Source: Mesostigma viride
Taxonomy: Eukaryota > Streptophyta > Mesostigmatophyceae > Mesostigmatales > Mesostigmataceae
NCBI GenBank assembly: GCA_009746045.1
Contig: RPFO01000270.1
Coordinates: forward strand, 1 to 62,000
Reading direction: 5' to 3'
Length of the DNA: 62,000 nucleotides
Shown: positions 1 through 13,807 of the stretch, piece by piece
Position numbering within the stretch: position 1 is the first letter of the stretch
Layout: each line of letters begins with the position of its first letter
Notes under the pieces: generated by a model
Database searches by the model: none
Seen by the model: only the letters and a program-made list of their open reading frames with translations
Told to the model about the DNA's origin: nothing
Program-made: the position numbers and the translations under genes

Positions 1-3000
1 ACGCCATTCCGTGCCAATTTTAGCGAGATTACTGACCTGAACGTGTTCAGACGGCGAGCGTGGGAAAAAACGGCTCGAAACTGTGAAAAGCAGGAGGCTC
101 CGCCTAAAAAACGGCCGTACGAAGCCGAAATTTTTGGGCTCCCGCTGGCCCCCCCGCCTCGGCGCCCTTGGCCACTGCCCCTTCGCACTGCGCACCCGCG
201 TGGCGCCGGCGTTCCCGAGGACGCACCCCGCGGGTGTACGCGCCAATCGCCCGCTCAGGCGCCAAAAAGTCTGGGCCCGAAGGGGCCCCCAACTTGTCAA
301 CTACTTAACTACGATCGTGTTGCGCAAGGGAGAACCCCGAACATCCTGACACCGCCGCGGGCGCCGTACGTACGGCCTGATCGCACCCCACGATCGAAGG
401 CCATCCCTGAAATCCTGCGGAGCCGCGAGTTACGTCCCGTAACCGCCGGCCTGAACGCCGTCACACCCTCGTAAGATCGAGTCTGATGTGTTCTGAACAG
501 AAACTGAATTCAGCAAAATGCGCGAGAAATGCCGTGGGGCATATACGGCTGATTAACTTGTTACTACGGGAAGGATCTCTCTCCAAACATCCTACTACAT
601 TTACTAAGTGTTCAGACTGAACGGGAAATTTTGAGTGTTCAGACTGAACGAAATTGAGTTCGAACACTTTTCTGAACGGGTTTTTGGTTCAATTTTCGGT
701 TCGGCCTACTTCCCACGCCATTTCCGTGCCAATTTTAGCGAGATTACTGACCTGAACGTGTTCAGACGGCGAGCGTGGGAAAAAAACGGCTCGAAACTGT
801 GAAAAGCAGGAGGCTCCGCCTAAAAAACGGCCGTACGAAGCCGAAATTTTTGGGCTCCCGCTGGCCCCCCCGCCTCGGCGCCCTTGGCCACTGCCCCTTC
901 GCACTGCGCACCCCGCGTGGCGCCGGCGTTCCCGAGGACGCACCCGCGGGTGTACGCGCCAATCGCCCGCTCAGGCGCCAAAAAGTCTGGGCCCCGAAGG
1001 GGCCCCCAACTTGTCAACTACTTAACTACGATCGTGTTGCGCAAGGGAGAACCCCGAACATCCTGACACCGCCGCGGGCGCCGTACCGTACGGCCTGATC
1101 GCACCCCACGATCGAAGGCCATCCCTGAAATCCTGCGGAGCCGCGAGTTACGTCCCGTAACCGCGGCCTGAACGCCGTCACACCCTCGTAAGATCGAGTC
1201 TGATGTGTTCTGAACAGAAACTGAATTCAGCAAAATGCGCGAGAAATGCCGTGGGGCATATACGGCTGATTAACTTGTTACTACGGGAAGGATCTCTCTC
1301 CAAACATCCTACTACATTTACTAAGTGTTCAGACTGAACGGGAAATTTTGAGTGTTCAGACTGAACGAAAATTGAGTTCGAACACTTTTCTGAACGGTTT
1401 TTGGTTCAATTTTCGGTTCGGCCTACTTCCCACGCATTTCCGTGCCAATTTTAGCGAGATTACTGACCTGAACGTGTTCAGACGGCGAGCGTGGGAAAAA
1501 AACGGCTCGAAACTGTGAAAAGCAGGAGGCTCCGCCTAAAAAACGGCCGTACGAAGCCGAAATTTTTGGGCTCCCGCTGGCCCCCCCGCCTCGGCGCCCT
1601 TGGCCACTGCCCCTTCGCACTGCGCACCCCGCGTGGCGCCGGCGTTCCCGAGGACGCACCCCGCGGGTGTACGCGCCAATCGCCCGCTCAGGCGCCAAAA
1701 AGTCTGGGCCCCGAAGGGGCCCCCAACTTGTCAACTACTTAACTACGATCGTGTTGCGCAAGGGAGAACCCCGAACATCCTGACACCGCCGCGGGCGCCG
1801 TACCGTACGGCCTGATCGCACCCCCACGATCGAAGGCCATCCCTGAAATCCTGCGGAGCCGCGAGTTACGTCCCGTAACCGCCGGCCTGAACGCCGTCAC
1901 ACCCTCGTAAGATCGAGTCTGATGTGTTCTGAACAGAAACTGAATTCAGCAAAATGCGCGAGAAATGCCGTGGGGCATATACGGCTGATTAACTTGTTAC
2001 TACGGGAAGGATCTCTCTCCAAACATCCTACTACATTTACTAAGTGTTCAGACTGAACGGGAAATTTTGAGTGTTCAGACTGAACGAAAATTGAGTTCGA
2101 ACACTTTTCTGAACGGGTTTTTGGTTCAATTTTCGGTTCGGCCTACTTCCCACGCCATTTCCGTGCCAATTTTAGCGAGATTACTGACCTGAACGTGTTC
2201 AGACGGCGAGCGTGGGAAAAAAACGGCTCGAAACTGTGAAAAGCAGGAGGCTCCGCCTAAAAAACGGCCGTACGAAGCCGAAATTTTTGGGCTCCCGCTG
2301 GCCCCCCCCGCCTCGGCGCCCTTGGCCACTGCCCCTTCGCACTGCGCACCCCGCGTGGCGCCGGCGTTCCCGAGGACGCACCCCGCGGGTGTACGCGCCA
2401 ATCGCCCGCTCAGGCGCCAAAAAGTCTGGGCCCCGAAGGGGCCCCCAACTTGTCAACTACTAATTACGATCGTGTTGCGCAAGGGAGAAACCCGAACATC
2501 CTGACACCGCCGCGGGCGCCGTACCGTACGGCCTGATCGCACCCCCACGAACGACAACTATTCCTGAAATCCTGCGGAGCCGCGAGTTACGGCCCGTAAC
2601 CGCTCGCCTGAACGCCGTCACACCCTCCTAAGATCGAGTCAGCAGTTCTGAACGGAATCTGAATTCAGCAAAATGCGCGAGAAATGCCGGGGGGCATATA
2701 CGGCTGATTAACTTGTTACTACGGGAAGGATCTCTATCCAAACATCCTACTGATTTACTAAGGGTTCAGACTGAACGGGAATTCTCTAGTGTTCAGAATG
2801 AACGGGAAATGTGCAGAAATTTAAGTTCGAACCCTAGTCTGAACGGTTTTTCGGTTAAATTTTCGGTTCGGCCTACTTCCCACGCAATTTCTGTGCCAAT
2901 TTTAACGAGATGACTGAACTGAACGTGTTCAGACGGGGAGCGTTGCAAAAAACGGGCCGTACGAAGCCGAAATTTTATGGCTCCCGCTGGCCCCCCCGCC

Positions 3001-6000
3001 TCGGCGCCCTCGGCCACTGCCCCTTCGCGCTGCGCGCCCCGCGTGGCGCCGGCGTTCCCGAGGACGCACCCCGCGGGTGTACGCGCCAATCGCCCGCTCA
3101 GGCGCCAAAAAGTCTGGGCCCCGAAGGGGCCCCCAACTTGTCAACTACTTAACTACGATCGTGTTGCGCAAGGGAAACCCGAACATCCTGACATCGCCGC
3201 GGGCGCCGTACCGTACGGCCTGATCGCACCCCACGAACGAGGGCAAATCCTGAAATCCTGCGGAGCCGCGAGTTACGGCCCGTAACCGCCGGCCTGAACG
3301 CCGTCACACCCTCCTAAGATCGAGTCTCAGATTCTGAACAGAAGCTGAATTCAGCAAAATGCGCAAGAAATGCCGGGGGGCATATACGGCAGGGAAAAAG
3401 TTTATACGAAGGATCTCTCTCCAAACATCCTACTACAAATACTAAGGGTTCAGACTGAACGGGAAATTTGAGTGTTCAGACTGAACGAAAATTGAGTTCG
3501 AACACTTTTCTGAACGGTTTTTGGTTAAATTTTCGGTTCGGCCTACTTCCCACGCAATTTCGTGCCAATTTTAGCGAGATGACTGACCTGAACGTGTTCA
3601 GACGGGAGCGTGGAAAAAAACGGCTCGAAACTGTGAAAAGCAGGGGCTCCGCCAAAAACGGCCGTACGAACCGAAATTTTTGGGCTCCCGCTGGCCCCCC
3701 CGCCTCGGCGCCCTCGGCCACTGCCCCTTCGCACTGCGCACCCCGCGTGGCGCCGGCGTTCCCGAGGACGCACCCGCGGGTGTACGCGCCAATCGCCCGC
3801 TCAGGCGCCAAAAAGTCTGGGCCCCGAAGGGGCCCCCAACTTGTCAACTACTTAACTACGATCGTGTTGCGCAAGGGAGAAACCCGAACATCCTGACATC
3901 GCCGCGGGCGCCGTACCGTACGGCCTGATCGCACCCCCACGAACGAGGGCAAATCCTGAAATCCTGCGGAGCCGCGAGTAACGGCCCGTAACCGCTAGTC
4001 TGAACGCCGTCACACCCTCCTAAGATCGAGTCTTACCTATTCTGAACAGAAGCTGAATTCAGCAAAATGCGCAAGAAATGCCGGGGGGCATATACGGCTG
4101 GGAGGAAGAGTTTATACACGAAGGATCTCTCTCCAAACAAAATACTAGAAATACTAAGGGTTCAGACTGAACGGGAAATTTCGACTGTTCAGACTGAACG
4201 AGAAGTGTGCGGAAAATTTAGTTCGAACCCTATTTTGAACGGTTTGTCGGTTAAATTTTCGGTTCGGCCTACTTCCCACGCAATTTTCGTGCCAATTTTA
4301 GCGGGATGACACAACTGAACGTGTTCAGACGGGGAGCGTGGCAAAAAACGGCTAGAAACTGTGAAAAGCAGGGGGCTCAGCCCCAAAAACGGCCGTACGG
4401 AACCGAAATTTTTGGGCTCCCGCTGGCCCCCCCGCCTCGGCGCCCTCGGCCACTGCCCCTTCGCACTGCGCACCCCGCGTGGCGCCGGCGTTCCCGAGGA
4501 CGCATCCCGCGGGTGTACGCGCCAATCGCCCGCTCAGGCGCCAAAAAGTCTGGGCCCCGCAGGGGCCCCCAACTTGTCAACTACTTAACTACGATCGTGT
4601 TGCGCAAGGGAGAAACCCGAACATCCTGACATCGCCGCGGGCGCCGTACCGTACGGCCTGATCGCACCCCCACGAACGAGGGCAAATCCTGAAATCCTGC
4701 GGAGCCGCGAGTAACGGCCCGTAACCGCTAGTCTGAACGCCGTCACACCCTCCTAAGATCGAGTCTTACCTATTCTGAACAGAAGCTGAATTCAGCAAAA
4801 TGCGCAAGAAATGCCGGGGGGCATATACGGCTGGGAGGAAGAGTTTATACACGAAGGATCTCTCTCCAAACAAAATACTAGAAATACTAAGGGTTCAGAC
4901 TGAACGGGAAATTTCGACTGTTCAGACTGAACGAGAAGTGTGCGGAAAATTTAGTTCGAACCCTATTTTGAACGGTTTGTCGGTTAAATTTTCGGTTCGG
5001 CCTACTTCCCACGCAATTTTCGTGCCAATTTTAGCGGGATGACACAACTGAACGTGTTCAGACGGGGAGCGTGGCAAAAAACGGCTAGAAACTGTGAAAA
5101 GCAGGGGGCTCAGCCCCAAAAACGGCCGTACGGAACCGAAATTTTTGGGCTCCCGCTGGCCCCCCCGCCTCGGCGCCCTCGGCCACTGCCCCTTCGCACT
5201 GCGCACCCCGCGTGGCGCCGGCGTTCCCGAGGACGCATCCCGCGGGTGTACGCGCCAATCGCCCGCTCAGGCGCCAAAAAGTCTGGGCCCCGCAGGGGCC
5301 CCCAACTTGTCAACTACTTAACTACGATCGTGTTGCGCAAGGGAGAACCCGAACATCCTGACATCGCCGCGGGCGCCGTACCGTACGGCCTGATCGCACC
5401 CCACGAACGAGGGCAAATCCTGAAATCCTGCGGAGCCGCGAGTAACGGCCCGTAACCGCTAGTCTGAACGCCGTCACACCCTCCTAAGATCGAGTCTTAT
5501 TCTGAACAGAAGCTGAATTCAGCAAAATGCGCAAGAAATGCCGGGGGCATATACGGCTGGGAAAGAGTTTATACACGAAGGATCTCTCTCCAAACAAAAT
5601 ACTAGAAATACTAAGGGTTCAGACTGAACGGGAAATTTCGACTGTTCAGACTGAACGAAAATTTAGTTCGAACCCTTTTTGAACGGTTTTGGTTAAATTT
5701 TCGGTTCGGCCTACTTCCCACGCAATTTCGTGCCAATTTTAGCGAGATGACACCTGAACGTGTTCAGACGGGGAGCGTGGAAAAAAACGGCTAGAAACTG
5801 TGAAAAGCAGGGGCTCAGCCAAAAACGGCCGTACGAACCGAAATTTTTGGGCTCCCGCTGGCCCCCCCGCCTCGGCGCCCTCGGCCACTGCCCCTTCGCA
5901 CTGCGCACCCCGCGTGGCGCCGGCGTTCCCGAGGACGCATCCCGCGGGTGTACGCGCCAATCGCCCGCTCAGGCGCCAAAAAGTCTGGGCCCCGCAGGGG

Positions 6001-8033
6001 CCCCCAACTTGTCAACTACTTAACTACGATCGTGTTGCGCAAGGGAGAAACCCGAACATCCTGACATCGCCGCGGGCGCCGTACCGTACGGCCTGATCGC
6101 ACCCCACGAACGAGGGCAAATCCTGAAATCCTGCGGAGCCGCGAGTAACGGCCCGTAACCGCTAGTCTGAACGCCGTCACACCCTCCTAAGATCGAGTCT
6201 TAATTCTGAACAGAAGCTGAATTCAGCAAAATGCGCAAGAAATGCCGGGGGGCATATACGGCTGGGAAAGAGTTTATACACGAAGGATCTCTCTCCAAAC
6301 TACTAGAAATACTAAGGGTTCAGACTGAACGGGAAATTTCGACTGTTCAGACTGAACGAAAATTGAGTTCGAACCCTATTTTGAACGGTTTTCGGTTAAA
6401 TTTTCGGTTCGGCCTACTTCCCACGCAATTTCGTGCCAATTTTAGCGGATGACACCTGAACGTGTTCAGACGGGGAGCGTGGCAAAAAACGGCTAGAAAC
6501 TGTGAAAAGCAGGGGGCTCAGCCCCAAAAACGGCCGTACGGAACCGAAATTTTTGGGCTCCCGCTGGCCCCCCCGCCTCGGCGCCCTCGGCCACTGCCCC
6601 TTCGCACTGCGCACCCCGCGTGGCGCCGGCGTTCCCGAGGACGCATCCCGCGGGTGTACGCGCCAATCGCCCGCTCAGGCGCCAAAAAGTCTGGGCCCCG
6701 CAGGGGCCCCCAACTTGTCAACTACTTAACTACGATCGTGTTGCGCAAGGGAGAAACCCGAACATCCTGACATCGCCGCGGGCGCCGTACCGTACGGCCT
6801 GATCGCACCCCCACGAACGAGGGCAAATCCTGAAATCCTGCGGAGCCGCGAGTAACGGCCCGTAACCGCTAGTCTGAACGCCGTCACACCCTCCTAAGAT
6901 CGAGTCTTACCTATTCTGAACAGAAGCTGAATTCAGCAAAATGCGCAAGAAATGCCGGGGGGCATATACGGCTGGGAGGAAGAGTTTATACACGAAGGAT
7001 CTCTCTCCAAACAAAATACTAGAAATACTAAGGGTTCAGACTGAACGGGAAATTTCGACTGTTCAGACTGAACGAGAAGTGTGCGGAAAATTTAGTTCGA
7101 ACCCTATTTTGAACGGTTTGTCGGTTAAATTTTCGGTTCGGCCTACTTCCCACGCAATTTTCGTGCCAATTTTAGCGGGATGACACAACTGAACGTGTTC
7201 AGACGGGGAGCGTGGCAAAAAACGGCTAGAAACTGTGAAAAGCAGGGGGCTCAGCCCCAAAAACGGCCGTACGGAACCGAAATTTTTGGGCTCCCGCTGG
7301 CCCCCCCGCCTCGGCGCCCTCGGCCACTGCCCCTTCGCACTGCGCACCCCGCGTGGCGCCGGCGTTCCCGAGGACGCATCCCGCGGGTGTACGCGCCAAT
7401 CGCCCGCTCAGGCGCCAAAAAGTCTGGGCCCCGCAGGGGCCCCCAACTTGTCAACTACTTAACTACGATCGTGTTGCGCAAGGGAGAACCCCGAACATCC
7501 TGACACCGCCGCGGGCGCCGTACCGTACGGCCTGATCGCACCCCCACGATCGAGGGCAAATCCTGAAATCCTGCGGAGCCGCGAGTTACGGCCCGTAACC
7601 GCCGGCCTGAACGCCGTCACACCCTCCTAAGATCGAGTCTGAGGTGTTCTGAACAGAAACCGAATTCAGCAAAATGCGCGAGAAATGCCGGGGGGCATAT
7701 ACGGATGGGGGGATGTTGTTTGCCGAATCTAAATCTACAAAACATCCTACTTGATTTACTAAGGGTTCAGACTGAACGGGAAATTTCGAGTGTTCAGACT
7801 GAACGAAAATTGAGTTCGAACACATTTCTGAACGGGTTTTTTGTTCAATATTCGGTTCGGCCTACTTCCCACGCAATTTCCGTGCAATTTTTTGCGAGAT
7901 GAGTGAACTGAACGTGTTCAGACGGGGAGCATGGGAAAAAACGGCTCGAAACTGTGAAATGCAGGGGGCTCAGCCCGCCTAACGGCCGTACGAAACTGAA
8001 ATTTTCGGGCTCCCGCTGGCCCCCCCGCCTCGG
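1..8033 (+). repeat. Tandem array of ~715-bp GC-rich repeat, 11 full copies plus one truncated
   Basis: A conserved landmark (TTTTAGCGAGAT followed by CTGAACGTGTTCAGACG) recurs near 19, 733, 1451, 2170, 2900, 3571, 4296, 5029, 5738, 6441, 7170 and 7888, giving periods of about 671-733 bp. Copies near 4067, 4800 and 6941 look almost identical. The first four copies form one sequence type, those from about 4000 to 7500 a second, and 2600-4000 is intermediate. The last copy breaks off at about 8033 inside the GC-rich core. Each unit has a GC-rich half (GGCGCC-, CCCGCGGG-type words, a GGGCCCC hairpin) and a less GC-rich half with several CTGAAC/GTTCAG palindromes. Small indels shift the reading frame between copies, so I see no coding function. 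Parts of the unit resemble the GC module of the large units downstream (for example AACTACGAT and AGATCGAGTCT). Confidence 0.93.
989..1005. other. GGGCCCC hairpin of the 715-bp repeat (example copy)
   Basis: A 7-bp perfect GC stem (GGGCCCC / GGGGCCC) closes on a 3-base loop GAA. It recurs once per unit through the array and in the orphan copy near 12179. In the units from about 4550 to 7440 the loop reads GCA while the stem is unchanged. Function unknown. Confidence 0.7.
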
Positions 8034-9370
8034 ACCCTGACAAGAATACGTACTTGAAGTGTTCAGGTTGAACGGGGAAAGTTGGACCGGTCGAACCGTA
8101 CCAAATTTTAGTTCGCATGCAGGGCGGGGCGAGCGTCGCGTCGAACGCACCAGGCTGGGCAGTGGCAATGGGTAAAGTGAACGTGAATAACAAAAGCGGC
8201 AAAAAATGTTAATGAAACAAAGCGACGTGCTGCGGAAGCAACCATAGTTGTTGCTGGCTGGCGATGGCGGGCGACGTAGCATGTGAAATTGGGATGGGGA
8301 ATGCGAATTCATGGCTTTTATACATCAAAATTTTGTATTGGAAGAGTACGTACGAAACTTTCTGAGCTGGCGGGGCGTCAACCCCGTGCAACCTGCGTGG
8401 GAGAGGTCCGTGTCGCTATGGCATTTGCTGTATAATAGCCAGCGACCTGGAAATTGAACGTCGTCATCAGATTGTTTTGTTTCAGTGTCGTCATTTTTCA
8501 GTTTTACGTATTTCACGCCTTGTAAAATCAGTTTTGCTGTTCATGGAAGACGTGGGATGGGGCAAACGAATGTCTGGTGTCACCATAGACAGTTGCGATT
8601 GAGCGCTGGATGGCTTGGCACGGGACGAACGCTGGCGATGGCGATTTGTGTCAAAGATGTGGTCAATGTATCTGCTTTTATCTAATGTGATTTACGTTTA
8701 CCGTAATCTTATGCAATTTCCTTTTTTCCAGACGAATTTTCTTGGTCGCAGCGTGCACATACCGGACGAAGAGTCTGTCTTCCATTGTCGTATCCGTGGG
8801 GTGCGTCCTCTTCATTCTCCTTGGGAATGTCATTGCCACGTTATCCGTGTTGCTTTCTTCTGGAACAGACTGGGCAGGGAAAGCCCATGATTGCTCATGG
8901 ATGATTTCTCATGCACCGATTTTGGGAGCCGTTGACTGCTGTGCTTCCTGACGTTGATGGTGGTTTTGCGTGTGATAAGCTGCCTTGCTTTGCACGTGGG
9001 TTTTCACTGGGCTATATGGGTGAAGGTGAGCAACTAGGGGTGTGTCATGCTGTGCTATATTGCTTCCATCCAGCATATCCAAAGTTAGACTTGCTCTAAT
9101 GGCTGTGCAATATTTGTGTTGTGCAGATTTTTACTGGGCTGAAGCCAAATTCACGCATGGGTAGACAGTTTGCTGCACGTGAATTTTTACTGGGCTGTAC
9201 GTGCAGGTGGGCAACCATGTGTTGTGCCATATTTTTCTACATGGATTCATCATACTTGCTGTCAAACGTAGGCCCCATTGGCTTGCACACTGGCGTGCCC
9301 GCTACCTGATCAACCAGGTGTGCTTTGCATTGTGCCAGCGGGGCCATGTTTGTTTCCTTTGCACGTGTAG
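8034..9370 (+). repeat. Diverged copy of the ~1.3-kb chassis module
   Basis: This stretch has no convincing gene. It is an old, diverged relative of the module found nine times downstream (for example 12780-13800). Shared landmarks occur in the same order: CTGGCTGGCGATGG, TTGGGATGGGGAATGCG, GCGTGGGAGAGGTCCGTGTC, CACGGGACG, TTTTTTCTGGAA-like text, CACGTGG(G/A)TTTT, and finally TGATCAACCAGGTG followed by CAGCGGGGCCAT. Open frames present in the downstream copies are broken here, which argues against protein coding in either. Here the module leads into AGCC repeats rather than the 30-bp minisatellite. Confidence 0.8.
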
Positions 9371-9435
9371 ACAGGCAGGCTGGCAGGGGACATGGGGCAC
9401 GAGGCTTGGGGTTTGGGGTATGTGGCATGGGTCAG

Positions 9436-9436
9436 G

Positions 9437-9488
<52 letters not shown>
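9436..9488 (+). repeat. (AGCC)n microsatellite, ~13 copies
   Basis: Uninterrupted AGCC/CCAG tetranucleotide run; the shortest of the three tracts in this block series. Confidence 0.97.
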
Positions 9489-9819
9489 AAGGCAGCCACA
9501 TGCACGAGATGTGATTATTGGCAAGCCAGCCAGCGGGGGCACCACAGAGGAGGGTATGGGGACAGGGGGAAGGGGGAGGGGGCGGGGGGCAGGGTCCAGG
9601 CGGCAGGGGGCAGGGGGAGCCTTTCTGAAGCTATGAGTCACAGGTCATGGGGACTGGGGCATGGGGCAGGCCCTCAGCCACCTGCACGTGATGTGGTCAG
9701 AGGCAAGACACAAGCAAGGGCACAGTGGGCAGGTGGGACGGGGCAGGGGACCTGGGGCACGAGCCATGAAACTTGGGGACATGGGGCACGAGGCTTGGGG
9801 CGTGGGGTATGTGGCATGG

Positions 9820-9945
<126 letters not shown>

Positions 9946-10322
9946 AAGCAAGCAAGGCAGCCACATGCACGAGATGTGATTATTGGCAAGCCAGCCAGCG
10001 GGGGCACCACAGGGAGGAGGGCATGGGGACAGGGGGAAGGGGGAGGGGGCGGGGGGCAGGGTCCAGGCGGCAGGGGGCAGGGGAAGCCTTTCTGAAGCTA
10101 TGAGTCACAGGTCGTGGGGACTGGGGCATGGGGCAGGCCCTCAGCCACCTGCACGTGATGTGGTCAGAGGCAAGTCACAAGCAGGGGCACAGTGGGCAGG
10201 TGGGACGGGGCAAGGGACCTGGGGCACGAGCCATGAAACTTTCCTTTGCATGTGTAGGCAGGCAGGGTGGCAGGGGACATGGGGCACGAGGCTTGGGCCG
10301 TGGGGTATGTGGCATGGGTCAA

Positions 10323-10587
<265 letters not shown>

Positions 10588-10875
10588 AAGCAAGGCAGCC
10601 ACATGCACGAGATGTGATTATTGGGAAGCCAGCCAGCGGGGGCACCACAGGGAGGAGGGCGTGGGGACAGGGGGAAGGGGGGGGGCGGGGGGCAGGGTCC
10701 AGGCGGCAGGGGGCAGGGGGAGCCTTTCTGACGCTACGAGTCACAGGTCGTGGGGACTGGGGCATGGGGCAGGCTCTCAGGGACCTGCACGTGATGTGGT
10801 CAGAGGCAAGTCACAAGCACGGGCACAGTGGGCAGGTGGGACGGGGCAGGGGACCTGGGGCACGAGCCATGAAAC

Positions 10876-11830
10876 TTGGGGCATGGGGAGTGGGGCGTTG
10901 GGCAGGCAGGTAGGGGTGGTACACACGCACATGCCCTGCCATGCCCTGCGATCCCGCAAAAGGGCACCGTGGGGTCTTGTGGGTTGTCACACGTTGTTAT
11001 GGGGTGCATATTTGCAGGGACATGAAGATGGGTGACCGCGCCGAAACCGAGACGTGTGTGGTGGCAACATGCCGCCTGGATACCAGCTGGCCTTGCTTCG
11101 TTAGATACATTTATGGCTGCATGTGATGGCGTGCCCTTGCGGTGGTCACAGTGGTCACAGTGAGGGCCTGTGGTTGCCCCATACTGGTGGTGGTTATAAA
11201 GAAGTTAGCGAATACATAACTTTCTTTCTTAAGGTGATTTTTAAGTGGGCATGAGCGATCGTGCACATGCTAACATTTGATGGCCATTCCATGGTGAAGT
11301 TGGGAATTGGATGGGATTGTTTGATAAAGATGCGGTGGTGTGTCTTAAAATGAGCTGTGCTAATCTCATTATGAAGTGCTCAAGACAACTCATTATAATA
11401 AATCAGAGTTGGAACAAACATTGTCTGCATCATGCCCCAACTTTAACACTACATGAAGTGTGACACCTACGCTACGTGTGTTGCGGGCTAGCAGTGTCAG
11501 CAAACAGTTTTAGCTTTTAGCCCTCAAATCGTGTCCAACTCGCGCCTAACAATAGGAGCCAGTTGCACCTTGCATGGTAATGTCCACAAACTAACCTAAA
11601 ACCGTTTAGTGTCCATACTGGGACCAAAGCACACTCATATAGGGACTTGTATATGGTCTGTCAGGCCCCCAGCGGCTTGGCCGGCCAGGGCGGCATATTC
11701 TGACCTGGCCTGGCCCCAAGGGCATTCCCAAAAGGGTAGGGAAACATGCCACGAACTACACCCAGATGTTGCTGGATGACCTACTCATCCCAGCCATAAC
11801 TCATAAAAAATGCCTACAATATTTGGAACG
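10876..11830 (+). repeat. Tail segment A, duplicated at 32114-33067
   Basis: About 950 bp follow the last AGCC block. The same sequence recurs at 32114-33067 with scattered single-base changes and a few small indels (for example around 11650 against 32890). Landmarks are GTACACACGCACATGCCCTG, GGTCACAGTGGTCACAGTGA and GGCTTGGCCGGCCAGGGC. No convincing coding frame. The next 94 bp (11831-11924) have no feature I recognise. Confidence 0.9.
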
Positions 11831-11924
11831 AATCCATGCATCGATGCTCCTACACCAATCAGTTTTCTGCACCGCCATACCCTCGAATTTGCATGTACGT
11901 AATTATTTCGTCCCGGTGGACCTT

Positions 11925-12195
11925 TAGCGAGATGACTTGCCTGAACGTGTTCAGACGGGGCGCGTGCCAGGAAACGGCTCGAAGCTGGGAAAAGCAGGGG
12001 GCTCCGCCTGCGGACGGGCCGTACGAAGCCGAAATTTTATGGCTCCCGCTGGCCCCCCCGCCTCGGCGCCTTCGGCCACTGCCCCTTCGCGCTGCGCGCC
12101 CCGCGTGGCGCCGGCGTTCCCGAGGACGCACCCCGCGGGTGTACGCGCCAATCGCCCGCTCAGGCGCCAAAAAGTCCGGGCCCCGAAGGGGCCCC
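11925..12195 (+). repeat. Orphan fragment of the 715-bp repeat fused to a GC module
   Basis: From TTTAGCGAGATGACTTGCCTG to the GGGCCCC hairpin this matches the array at 1-8033. At CTTGTCCCCTAATGTAACTACGAT it switches to the version used in the large units. Both families carry AACTACGAT here, so the switch sits in shared sequence, as expected of a crossover or conversion tract. Confidence 0.8.
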
Positions 12196-13807
12196 CAACT
12201 TGTCCCCTAATGTAACTACGATTTATGAAGCCCGAAAACTTTGGCCGAGGCCGTAGGCCGAAGGTGGGGCCGTCCCCCGCGCCCCCTAGCGCGGGAGCGG
12301 ACGACGTCCAGGACCGTAGCGAGATGGCCAATCGGCGTAGTACAAAGAAAATCCCCAAACCTTGGAGATCGATTCTCAGTTTCTGAACGGGTGCTGAAAC
12401 GCTGAACATGTTCAGACTTTTGCGGGCAGGTGGGGCGTCTCGCCAATCCGCGCGGCCTCAGGAATTACGGCGCGTTGACTTTTTAAAGCGTCAAACAAGC
12501 TACTGGCGAATGGATCTCTCTAAACTTTTCGCAGTTTTCCCGTTGCACCACTTTGGACGGGGACCAACCGGTGCACGCCGTTTCGAATAACGCGCTCGAA
12601 TTAGGGCCACAACGTGAATGGAATGCGATTTTCTGAACGGATGGATCAAATTTGCAGGACGGGTGGAAGGTTCAGAGCCGAACTGGCGTTCAGTCAGGGT
12701 GGGGCGAAATAGCAGTGGGAACTGGAATTATTGGCAAAGCGTGCGGCATGCTCGGGGCGAAAAACAAAGTGACGTGCTGCGCGAGCAATTTTCCTTGTGC
12801 TGGCTGGCGATGGCAGGCAACGTAGGCTAGAAAATTGGGATGGGGAATGCGCAGCCATGGTTTTATACGTCAAAATTTTATGTTTGAAGAGCAAGTGCGA
12901 AATTTTCTGAGCTGGAGGTGCGTCAACGGAGTGATACCTGCGTGGGAGAGGTCCGTGTCGCTATGGCGACCTGGAAATGGAATGTCGTTGTAGATTTAGG
13001 TATTGTAGTATCATGCTTAACTGCTTTACGTATTGGGTGCCTAGTGAAATCAGTTTGCTGTTCGTGGAAGGCTTGGGGTGTGGCCAACGAGCTTCTGCTG
13101 TCGCCACATCATATTGGAAAGAACGCTGGATTTTTTGCCACGGGACGTAACCGGCGATGCCGATGGTGAGGCGTTTGTTTCGATGACCGGGGTAGTACCT
13201 GCTCTCTTTCTGATGCATTTTCATGGTTGCGTTCTTTCCATTTCGCCGAATCCACCTAGTCGCAGCAAAGACATAGCGTAGCAAGGGTCTGCGTTTTATT
13301 TTCTTAGCCGTGCAGGACGCCATCTTCATGGTCCTTCGCATGTCCTGTGTGAACGTCCGTTGCCCAAGGATCTGTGATGCTTTTTTCTGGAATATACTGG
13401 GCGGTGAAAGCCCCTCTGGATGCTTGCCTGGTCACGGGTTTGGGGCGTCATTTACTGCTGTACTGGCTGACATTCATGGTGCTTTCTGCGTAAGCTGACT
13501 TGCTTTGCACGTGGATTTTGACTGGACTGAAGAGCGCGTCTGGTAGCATGTTTACGTGGTGTATAAGGTGATCAATCAACCATTTGTTTATAGAAGGTGT
13601 GACAATAGAAGGTGTGTTATATATTTCTTCATCAAGCATGTCAAAAGTAATCTCCACTCGCTTACAACCTGAATTTTGCTTTGCTGGGTCTGCTGTGTTT
13701 GTGTCTCACTGTGCAGGCTATCCCCTTGGTTGATCAACCAGGTGATTTTTGGTGGCAGCGGGGCCATATACTCTTCTTGGCGTTTTTCATCCATGGCATG
13801 TCAACCA

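Noticed and set aside
43-474. 143-codon and similar Arg/Pro-rich frames in each 715-bp repeat
   Set aside because: Single-base indels between neighbouring copies shift these frames freely, with no sign of frame maintenance.
1-8033. CRISPR array or rRNA gene cluster
   Set aside because: The repeats are ~715 bp end to end with no spacers, and no conserved rRNA core sequence was recognised in the GC-rich part.
12961-13341. 126-codon minus-strand frame present in all nine chassis copies
   Set aside because: Its conservation equals that of the surrounding DNA, several plus-strand frames are equally conserved, and the diverged copy at 8034-9370 does not keep it.
13448-13657. 69-codon minus-strand frame (starting MEITFDMLDEEIY) repeated in all chassis copies
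   Set aside because: It looks somewhat protein-like, but it is lost in the diverged copy and has no partner exons or start context that stand out.
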